Source: Dorea_D sp963559605
GTDB taxonomy: Bacteria; Bacillota; Clostridia; Lachnospirales; Lachnospiraceae
Assembly: GCA_963559605.1 (NCBI GenBank)
Contig: CAUWLL010000006.1
Location: 1 to 64,000 of the forward strand
Length of the DNA: 64,000 nt
Direction: 5' to 3'
A model generated the notes under the pieces. It had not been told where the DNA came from, made no database searches, and saw nothing but the letters and a program-made list of their open reading frames with translations. This document shows, in pieces, positions 57,187-64,000 of this stretch; position 1 is the first letter of the stretch; every line of letters starts with the position of its first letter. Made by a program: the position numbers and the translations under genes.

Positions 57187-58341
57187 ATGACAGAAAAATT
57201 ATTCTATCAAGACAGCCATAGGACAGAGTTTACGGCAAAGGTCTTGTCCTGTGAGCCTTGTAAAGATCAATATAAGATAGTACTTGACCGGACAGTGTTC
57301 TTCCCGGAGGGCGGCGGTCAATATGCGGATACGGGATTTCTGGATACTGTGGAAGTGACGGATGTACATGAGAAAGAGGGGGTTATCTATCACACTGCCA
57401 CAGAGGCGCTTACCGTTGGAACGGAGGTGTTCGGAAGAATTCGCTGGGACGAGCGTTTTGAGAAAATGCAGCAGCATACCGGAGAGCATATTGTGTCCGG
57501 ACTTGTGAAGAAAAGGTTCGGTTATCATAACGTTGGCTTCCATCTGGGAAGCGACTATTGTACGATGGATTTTGACGGCCCGATCACGAAAGAAGAATTA
57601 AAAGAGCTTGAGTTTGAGGCAAATTGTGCGGTATGGAAGAATCTGGATATTGAGGTGGATTATCCTTCCAAAGAGGTATTAAAAGATTTGGACTACCGTA
57701 GTAAAATCGAAATCGAAGGTCAGGTCCGTATTGTAACTATACCGGGATATGATATATGTGCCTGTTGTGCGCCGCATGTGAAAAAGACCGGAGAAATCGG
57801 ACTGATCAAGCTGGTCAACATGATAAACTATAAGGGTGGCGAGCGGATTACTATGCTGTGCGGTGCGAGAGCGCTTCGGGATTACGATAAGAAAGAGGAC
57901 AATGTGAAAGAGATTTCCGCGCTTTTGTGTGCAAAAGAACCGGAAGTTTCAGAAGCAGTGAAGCATTTGAAGAACGAACAGCAGTCCTTAAAAGGAAAAA
58001 ATGCTTTGCTTCAACAGAAATTACTTGCGTTTCAGGCGCAGGATATTGTTATTGATGAAGAAATTACAGTTGTGTTTGATGCAGAGCTTTCCGGCAACGC
58101 GCCAAGAGAGCTTATGAATCTGCTTTTGGACAGAGGTGCGAAAGTCTGCGCGGTGTTTGTGGGAACGGACGAAGCAGGATACCGTTATGTGATTGGAAGC
58201 AGAAGTGAGGACGTGCGTCCGATCTCCAAAAAGCTAAATGAAGCTTTTTCCGGCAGAGGTGGTGGAAAGCCGGAGATGGTACAGGGAACACTGTGTGGTA
58301 AAGCGTCGGAGATAAAAGAAAAGATTGTGCCGAATGTGTAA
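57187..58341 (+). CDS. Alanyl-tRNA editing protein, long AlaX type with DHHA1 domain
   Basis: A 384-residue protein. The AlaRS-type editing domain has FFPEGGGQYADTG and the zinc motifs HTGEHIVSGL (HxxxH) near residue 99 and CACCAPHVKKTGEIGL (CxxxH) near 193. A C-terminal DHHA1-like domain ends NEAFSGRGGGKPEMVQGTL. It hydrolyses Ser- or Gly-tRNA(Ala) in trans. AAGGAAGG precedes the ATG. A terminator overlaps its stop codon. Confidence 0.92.
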   Translation: MTEKLFYQDSHRTEFTAKVLSCEPCKDQYKIVLDRTVFFPEGGGQYADTGFLDTVEVTDVHEKEGVIYHTATEALTVGTEVFGRIRWDERFEKMQQHTGEHIVSGLVKKRFGYHNVGFHLGSDYCTMDFDGPITKEELKELEFEANCAVWKNLDIEVDYPSKEVLKDLDYRSKIEIEGQVRIVTIPGYDICACCAPHVKKTGEIGLIKLVNMINYKGGERITMLCGARALRDYDKKEDNVKEISALLCAKEPEVSEAVKHLKNEQQSLKGKNALLQQKLLAFQAQDIVIDEEITVVFDAELSGNAPRELMNLLLDRGAKVCAVFVGTDEAGYRYVIGSRSEDVRPISKKLNEAFSGRGGGKPEMVQGTLCGKASEIKEKIVPNV

Positions 58342-58360
58342 TTTGGCACAATCTTTTCTT
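58316..58360. terminator. Bidirectional terminator
   Basis: A 16 bp perfect repeat (58316-58331 with 58345-58360) overlapping the end of alaX and abutting the converging LysR gene. Confidence 0.9.
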
Positions 58361-59236
58361 TTATTCAAAATAACTCAAAAATTCTTCCATAGCCCCGGAG
58401 ACTGGATGGTGGCCGTTATATGCCACTGCCAGCTCTCTGGAAGGTAATTTTTCTTTCATTTCCACGACAAACAGATTGTCTGCATCTCGGTTAAGGCAGT
58501 AGTCCGGGATGAATGCAAGTCCGAGACCGATTTTTGCAAGATCGATGAGCAGATCATTACTGCTAAGTTCTGCTTCTGGTACAAGATCTAGCTGGTGTTG
58601 CTGAAATAAAGAATGCAGGAACTCGCTGGTGGTGCTTTGTTTGTCTAGCATTAAAATGGGATAGTTCAATAATTGTTTGTAAGTCAGTTTTTTGCCTTTT
58701 AATTCTGAAAATGCTTCATTTGCAATAAACACATCCTGGAACGATTGAATCCTTTTTACGGAAGAAATATTTCCGAGGTAGGCATTCGGATAGTTGACAA
58801 CAATTAAATCCACTTGTCCGGTTTTCAGCAGCTCCACACACCGGATAGAAGTAGCATTGGTTACTTTAATGTGTGCGCCGGGGAAGGCTTTGTGAAACTT
58901 CTCTAGATAAGGGACTAAAAAATAGCGGCAAATGGTATCGCTTGCGCCGATGCGAAGTTGACCGCCGCCTGCGGAAGTATCCATAAGCTGTGCTTCACCC
59001 CTGCCGATTAAATTCACGGCAGGTTCTATATGGCGCAGGAGAATCTCTCCCTCCGGGGTGAGCTGTACTTTTTTCGTGCTTCGTATAAATAATGTTTGTC
59101 CGAGTTTTTTTTCCAGAGTTTTGACAGACTGGCTCACAGCCGACTGGGAAATGTAAAGTCTGCCTGCGGCTTCGGAAAAACTGAGCGTAGAAGCTACATA
59201 ATAAAATACTTTATATAATTCATAGTTAATGTCCAT
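58361..59236 (-). CDS. LysR-family transcription regulator
   Basis: A 291-residue regulator. The N-terminal helix-turn-helix is DINYELYKVFYYVASTLSFSEAAGRLYISQSAVSQSVKTLEKKLGQTLFIRSTKKVQLTPEGE. The effector domain has LRIGASDTICRYFLVPYLEKFHKAFPGAHIKV and a typical C-terminus. No divergent LysR target is obvious: the adjacent plus-strand gene is a TIGR01906 membrane protein. The effector is unknown. Confidence 0.92.
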   Translation of the reverse strand: MDINYELYKVFYYVASTLSFSEAAGRLYISQSAVSQSVKTLEKKLGQTLFIRSTKKVQLTPEGEILLRHIEPAVNLIGRGEAQLMDTSAGGGQLRIGASDTICRYFLVPYLEKFHKAFPGAHIKVTNATSIRCVELLKTGQVDLIVVNYPNAYLGNISSVKRIQSFQDVFIANEAFSELKGKKLTYKQLLNYPILMLDKQSTTSEFLHSLFQQHQLDLVPEAELSSNDLLIDLAKIGLGLAFIPDYCLNRDADNLFVVEMKEKLPSRELAVAYNGHHPVSGAMEEFLSYFE

Positions 59237-59380
59237 GATAAGTCCTCCTTATAAAACTAATTCATATTATAAGGCAAAAGGAAGTGAATTACAACTGATA
59301 ATATGGTATAATGAAACTTACGGAGCCAACGGCGACGTGATACAATAGATGTATATGATCAACAGGCGGAGGGAATTAGG

Positions 59381-60115
59381 GTGAAGAGATCGCAGAATGT
59401 ATTCGCTGTATGTTCTATGTTTCTTCTGGTTATCGGCATACTGATAACCAGTGTTCAGATCGCTGTTTACGGAGATCCCGGCTATCGGTTTTATCAGAAG
59501 GAATACGAGAAATATAAGGTGACAGAGACTCTGGGCATGGACATAGAGGACGTTATGGATGTTACGGACTATATGATGGATTATCTGATCGGGAAAGAGG
59601 ACAAACTTTCGATTGTGACAAATGTGGACGGCAGAGAACAGGATTTTTTTAATGAACAGGACAGACTTCATATGGAAGACGTAAAACATCTGTTTCTGGG
59701 AGGGTTAAAAATCCGAAATATCGTATGGACAGGGGCAGTAATGATATTGCTTATTCTTGTGTTAAAAAAGGCAGAACTTAGGAGACTTTTGTTCCGGGCT
59801 TATTCGGTTGCACTGTGCGTGTTTTTGGGTGTGCTGGCAGTATTGGGAACAGCGTTTTTTATTGATTTTACAGCCTGTTTTACAATTTTTCACAAAATAT
59901 TTTTTACAAACGAACTTTGGCTTTTCGATCCTGCTACCGATTATATGATCCGCATGCTGCCGGAAGGATTTTTCTCGGATATGGCAGCCAGGATCGCAAC
60001 AGTATTTGCAGGGCTTCTGTTTGCTGTATGGGGACTGCTGTTTCTGTGGAAGCTTTTGGGAGAGCGTAAAGTAAATAATCAAAAAAACGATGCGGATATA
60101 CGGCAGGTTCATTAA
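59381..60115 (+). CDS. TIGR01906 family integral membrane protein
   Basis: A 244-residue membrane protein with about four helices: VFAVCSMFLLVIGILITSVQIAVYG near the N-terminus, IVWTGAVMILLILVL, YSVALCVFLGVLAVLGTAFFIDFTACFTIF and a C-terminal IATVFAGLLFAVWGLLFLWKLLG. A conserved HKIFFTNELWLFDPATDYMIRMLPEGFFSD segment marks the family. The start is GTG at 59381, 8 bases after GGAGGGAA. Function is unknown. The gap upstream (59237-59380) holds only weak promoter-like sequence. Confidence 0.82.
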   Translation: MKRSQNVFAVCSMFLLVIGILITSVQIAVYGDPGYRFYQKEYEKYKVTETLGMDIEDVMDVTDYMMDYLIGKEDKLSIVTNVDGREQDFFNEQDRLHMEDVKHLFLGGLKIRNIVWTGAVMILLILVLKKAELRRLLFRAYSVALCVFLGVLAVLGTAFFIDFTACFTIFHKIFFTNELWLFDPATDYMIRMLPEGFFSDMAARIATVFAGLLFAVWGLLFLWKLLGERKVNNQKNDADIRQVH

Positions 60116-60150
60116 TAAGTTCAAATTATGAAAATATTTATTTATATTAA

Positions 60151-60180
60151 TTGTACTAATGAAGAGAAATGTGTTAAAAT
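60151..60180 (+). promoter_or_regulatory. Possible promoter of purL
   Basis: TTGTAC (60151-60156), 18 bases and TAAAAT (60175-60180), leaving a leader of under 40 bases. No purine riboswitch fits in it. Confidence 0.5.
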
Positions 60181-60223
60181 GTAACCAGCAAATCACAGGA
60201 TTCATAAAATTGGAGGAAGATGT

Positions 60224-63200
60224 ATGAGCAGTGTTAAGCGAGTATACGTAGAAAAAAAATCAGGTTTTGGCGTGCAGGCAGCCGATCTTAAGAGTGAGAT
60301 CAAGAATTATCTTGGGATTCAGGACGTGGCAGATGTTCGTGTGCTGATTCGTTATGACGTGGAAAATGTTTCCGATGAGACGTTTGAAAAAGCATGTAAC
60401 GGTATCTTTTCTGAGCCGCCGGTAGATATACTTTATAGAGAGACTTTTGAGACAGAGGCAAACAGCAGAGTGTTTTCTGTAGAGTTCCTTCCTGGACAAT
60501 TTGATCAGAGAGCAGATTCTGCAGTTCAGTGTATCCAGTTCATTAAAGAGGACGAGCAGCCGGTGATCAAGACTGCGATTACTTATGTGATCGTAGGAAA
60601 AGACGCGCCGATTTCTGACGAAGAATTTGAAGCGGTGAAGAACCACTGCATCAATCCGGTAGATTCCAGAGAGACAGGCATGGAGAAACCGGAAACATTG
60701 GTGACGGTATTTGATGAGCCGGAAGATGTTATTATCTTTGACGGTTTTCAGGACATGGCAGAGGATCAGTTGAAAGAATTATATGATTCGTTAGGACTTG
60801 CCATGACTTTTAAAGATTTCCGGCATATTCAGAATTATTTTAAAGGAGAGGAGCATAGAGACCCTTCCATGACAGAGATCCGTGTGCTGGACACTTACTG
60901 GTCAGATCACTGTCGTCATACGACATTCTCTACAGAGCTTACAGATGTGACATTCGGTGAAGGGGATTACAGAGCGCCTATAGAAGAGACTTATAAACAG
61001 TACCTCGCAGATCACAGTGAGATCTTCAAAGGCAGAGAGGATAAATTTGTCTGTCTGATGGATCTTGCGTTGATGGCAATGCGGAAGCTGAAAAAAGAAG
61101 GAAAATTAGAAGATCAGGAAGAATCAGACGAGATTAACGCATGTAGTATTGTTGTGCCGATTAAAGTAGACGGCGTAGAAGAAGAGTGGTTAGTGAACTT
61201 TAAAAATGAAACACACAACCATCCTACAGAGATTGAGCCGTTTGGCGGAGCCGCTACCTGTCTTGGCGGAGCGATCCGAGATCCGCTTTCCGGACGTACT
61301 TATGTATATCAGGCAATGCGTGTGACCGGAGCTGCAGATCCGACGGTATCTGTAAAAGATACTATGAAAGGAAAACTGCCACAGAAGAAACTGGTTCGCG
61401 AGGCGGCCCACGGTTACAGTTCTTATGGTAACCAAATCGGACTTGCAACAGGTGCCGTAAAAGAAATTTATCACCCGAATTATGTGGCAAAACGTATGGA
61501 GATAGGCGCGGTTTTAGGAGCAGCGCCGAGACGTGCGGTCATTCGTGAGACTTCCGATCCGGGAGACATTATCATTTTACTTGGAGGACGTACCGGGCGT
61601 GATGGCTGCGGCGGAGCTACCGGTTCTTCCAAGGTGCATACAGAAGAATCTATAGAGACTTGCGGTGCAGAAGTACAGAAAGGAAATCCGCCGACAGAGC
61701 GTAAGATCCAGAGACTCTTTAGAAGAGAGGAAGTAAGTAAATTAATTAAGAAATGTAACGATTTCGGAGCCGGCGGTGTTTCCGTTGCCATCGGAGAACT
61801 GGCGGATGGATTGAAAGTAGATCTTGACAAAGTGCCGAAGAAATATGCAGGACTGGATGGTACGGAGATTGCCATTTCCGAGTCTCAGGAGCGTATGGCT
61901 GTAGTAGTTGATCCGAAGGATGTTGCCAAGTTCATGGGCTATGCGAAAGAGGAGAATTTGGAAGCTGTGGAAGTTGCAGTTGTAACAGAGTCTCCGCGAT
62001 TAGTGCTTTCCTGGAGAGGAAGAGAGATCGTGAATCTGTCCCGTGCATTTTTGGATACCAACGGTGCGCATCAAGAGACAACTGTAGCAGTGGATATTCC
62101 AAATCGTAAGGATACCATTCTTACAAGAGCAGAAGTAAAAGACGTGAGAGAGCAGTGGCTTTCCGTATTAAAAGACTTAAATGTATGTTCCCAGAAAGGT
62201 CTTGTGGAGATGTTTGACGGTTCCATCGGTGCATCTTCTGTATTCATGCCTCATGGCGGAAAATATCAGATGACAGAGACTCAGGCAATGGTAGCAAAAC
62301 TCCCAGTGCTGACCGGGGACTGCGATACGGTATCCATGATGAGTTATGGTTTTGATCCGTATCTTTCCAGCTGGAGTCCATACCATGGAGCAATCTATGC
62401 GGTGACGGAGTCTGTGGCAAAAATTGTGGCGGCAGGCGGAGACTATAGTAAGATCCGCTTTACTTTCCAAGAGTATTTCCGTCGTATGACAGAAGACCCG
62501 CACAGATGGAGTCAGCCGTTTGCGGCGCTTCTCGGCGCATATAATGCCCAGCTTGGATTTGGTTTGCCATCTATCGGTGGAAAAGACAGTATGTCCGGTA
62601 CCTTTGAGGATATTGATGTACCGCCTACCTTAGTGTCTTTTGCCGTAGATATTGCAACTGAGAAAGATATTATTACACCGGAACTGAAAGAGGCTGGAAA
62701 TAAGTTAGTATGGCTTCGTATCCCGACAGATGAGTATGAGGTTCCGAAATACGAAGAAGTGATGGATCAGTATGGGAAATTTACGGAGGACATCAGAGCC
62801 GGAAGGATCGTATCTGCATATGCCCTTGACAGACACGGCGTCATTTCAGCAGTCAGCAAGATGGCATTCGGTAACCGCATGGGTGTGAAATTAGAGCATA
62901 ATATGGATGCAAGAGATGCATTTGCTCCTGCATTCGGAGATATTATCGCAGAGGTTCCGGCAGATAAGGTCGGAGAGCTTGCTATTACCTATACAGTAAT
63001 CGGTGAAGTGACAGACGATGCCGTATTCTCTTATGGAAATGTAGAGATTGCGCTTTCAGAGGCAGAGGAAGCGTGGAAAGGAACTTTGGAAAAAGTATTT
63101 CCGACTAACTCCGGTGCAGCAGGACAGGAAGAGGTGATCGAGCGGGGAGTATACAACACTTCCGACATCCATATCTGTACGCATAAAATTGCACAGCCGA

Positions 63201-63991
63201 CCGTATTTATTCCGGTATTCCCCGGAACAAACTGCGAGTTCGACAGTAAGAAGGCATTTGAGAGAGCCGGAGCAAAGACAATAGTAAAAGTGTTTAAAAA
63301 TATGAATGCTCAGGACATATTAGATTCTGTAAATGTGTTTGAAAAAGCCATCAGTGAGTCACAGATCATTATGTTCCCGGGAGGATTCTCTGCCGGTGAC
63401 GAGCCGGATGGATCTGCAAAATTCTTTGCAACCGCGTTCCAGAATGCGAAGATGAAAGAAGCTGTAGAGAAACTCTTAAACGAGCGTGACGGACTGGTGC
63501 TTGGCGTATGTAACGGTTTCCAGGCGCTGATTAAATTAGGATTAGTTTCAAACGGTGAGATCACCGGACAGAATGCAGATTCTCCAACACTTACCTATAA
63601 CACTATCGGACGCCACATTTCCAAGATGGTATATACCAAAGTTGTGACGAACAAATCCCCATGGCTTCAGGGTGCAGAGCTTGGCGGCGTATATACTAAT
63701 CCGGCATCTCACGGAGAAGGTCGTTTCGTGGCAAATAAAGAGTGGTTAGATAAACTCTTTGCCAACGGACAGGTGGCAACTCAGTATTGTGATTCGGAAG
63801 GAAATATCACCATGAGCGAAGAATGGAATGTGAACGGTTCTTACTGCGCGATCGAGGGTATTACAAGTCCGGATGGACGTGTGTTCGGTAAAATGGCACA
63901 TTCCGAGAGACGGGCAAGAAGCGTAGCGAAAAACATCTACGGTGAGCAGGATTTGAAGATTTTTGAGTCAGGTGTGAAATATTTTAAATAA
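60224..63991 (+). CDS. purL: Phosphoribosylformylglycinamidine synthase, single-chain
   Basis: A 1255-residue fusion of the PurS-like N-terminal, PurL synthetase and PurQ amidotransferase parts. The synthetase region includes YWSDHCRHTTF, NFKNETHNHPTEIEPFGGAATCLGGAIRDPLSGR, GGRTGRDGCGGATGSSK and IGGKDSMSGTF. The C-terminal glutaminase has FPGGFSAGDEPDGSAKFF and the nucleophile Cys in VLGVCNGFQALIKLG (near 1095), with HGEGRF and MAHSERRA holding the His and Glu. It makes FGAM in purine synthesis using glutamine. Clostridia of this group use this long form, rather than separate PurSQL. Confidence 0.96.
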   Translation: MSSVKRVYVEKKSGFGVQAADLKSEIKNYLGIQDVADVRVLIRYDVENVSDETFEKACNGIFSEPPVDILYRETFETEANSRVFSVEFLPGQFDQRADSAVQCIQFIKEDEQPVIKTAITYVIVGKDAPISDEEFEAVKNHCINPVDSRETGMEKPETLVTVFDEPEDVIIFDGFQDMAEDQLKELYDSLGLAMTFKDFRHIQNYFKGEEHRDPSMTEIRVLDTYWSDHCRHTTFSTELTDVTFGEGDYRAPIEETYKQYLADHSEIFKGREDKFVCLMDLALMAMRKLKKEGKLEDQEESDEINACSIVVPIKVDGVEEEWLVNFKNETHNHPTEIEPFGGAATCLGGAIRDPLSGRTYVYQAMRVTGAADPTVSVKDTMKGKLPQKKLVREAAHGYSSYGNQIGLATGAVKEIYHPNYVAKRMEIGAVLGAAPRRAVIRETSDPGDIIILLGGRTGRDGCGGATGSSKVHTEESIETCGAEVQKGNPPTERKIQRLFRREEVSKLIKKCNDFGAGGVSVAIGELADGLKVDLDKVPKKYAGLDGTEIAISESQERMAVVVDPKDVAKFMGYAKEENLEAVEVAVVTESPRLVLSWRGREIVNLSRAFLDTNGAHQETTVAVDIPNRKDTILTRAEVKDVREQWLSVLKDLNVCSQKGLVEMFDGSIGASSVFMPHGGKYQMTETQAMVAKLPVLTGDCDTVSMMSYGFDPYLSSWSPYHGAIYAVTESVAKIVAAGGDYSKIRFTFQEYFRRMTEDPHRWSQPFAALLGAYNAQLGFGLPSIGGKDSMSGTFEDIDVPPTLVSFAVDIATEKDIITPELKEAGNKLVWLRIPTDEYEVPKYEEVMDQYGKFTEDIRAGRIVSAYALDRHGVISAVSKMAFGNRMGVKLEHNMDARDAFAPAFGDIIAEVPADKVGELAITYTVIGEVTDDAVFSYGNVEIALSEAEEAWKGTLEKVFPTNSGAAGQEEVIERGVYNTSDIHICTHKIAQPTVFIPVFPGTNCEFDSKKAFERAGAKTIVKVFKNMNAQDILDSVNVFEKAISESQIIMFPGGFSAGDEPDGSAKFFATAFQNAKMKEAVEKLLNERDGLVLGVCNGFQALIKLGLVSNGEITGQNADSPTLTYNTIGRHISKMVYTKVVTNKSPWLQGAELGGVYTNPASHGEGRFVANKEWLDKLFANGQVATQYCDSEGNITMSEEWNVNGSYCAIEGITSPDGRVFGKMAHSERRARSVAKNIYGEQDLKIFESGVKYFK

Positions 63992-64000
63992 TTAATTGAG

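Noticed and set aside
60116..60223. Purine riboswitch before purL
   Set aside because: The gap is about 100 bases including the promoter; no aptamer-like three-way junction or terminator is seen.

Overview
The window is chromosomal DNA of a low-GC, anaerobic Gram-positive bacterium, most likely a Lachnospiraceae gut Clostridium (Blautia, Dorea or Mediterraneibacter type). The grounds are family resemblance and gene content: AGGAGG ribosome sites, an hrcA-grpE-dnaK-dnaJ operon with a CIRCE operator, a single-chain 1255-residue PurL, NlpC/P60 wall hydrolases, a double-cubane-cluster reductase, a sugar ABC transporter lacking its own ATPase, and many anaerobic Fe-S proteins. No rRNA, tRNA or CRISPR was seen.

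Layout. 1-3309: the 3' end of a tyrosine recombinase, then an AT-rich stretch with an Lsa-type ABC-F ribosome-protection gene behind an attenuator leader, and a DUF2130 gene. 3350-20709: housekeeping genes (glyoxalase-like protein, dihydrouridine synthase, prolyl-tRNA editing, CPBP protease, two paralogous NlpC/P60 hydrolases, methyltransferase, Hsp33, NAD synthetase, S1 protein, CBS-type pyrophosphatase, flavin reductase, MATE pump, polysaccharide deacetylase, TcdA, RarA). 20728-25975: class I heat-shock operon. 26070-36231: two envelope-stress modules, an LnrLMN-like ABC exporter with a divergent NarL-type two-component system, then an OmpR-type two-component system with a MacB/FtsX-type ABC transporter. 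36250-38671: ferredoxin pair and a probable ADP-ribosyltransferase-like toxin/antitoxin pair. 38836-46662: alcohol dehydrogenase, ornithine-cyclodeaminase-family enzyme, RidA, an NBP35/Mrp carrier, double-cubane reductase and sugar ABC genes. 46683-51342: a DNA-repair operon (radical SAM protein, TIGR03915 partner, nuclease-helicase) behind a consensus promoter carrying two LexA boxes. 51460-59236: GntR/ABC operon, GNAT plus endonuclease IV, ArgS, a highly structured intergenic element, AlaX and a LysR regulator. 59381-63991: a TIGR01906 membrane protein and PurL.

The best candidates for poorly described biology are the SOS-controlled radical-SAM/TIGR03915/nuclease-helicase operon (46683-51342), the multibranched element at 56993-57158, the three-state attenuator of the ABC-F gene (223-484), and the toxin/antitoxin pair whose promoter spacer is a perfect palindrome (37120-38477). 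Start codons were chosen by ribosome-binding-site spacing; several are further downstream than the longest open frame. All family names come from recognising motifs, not from a database search.
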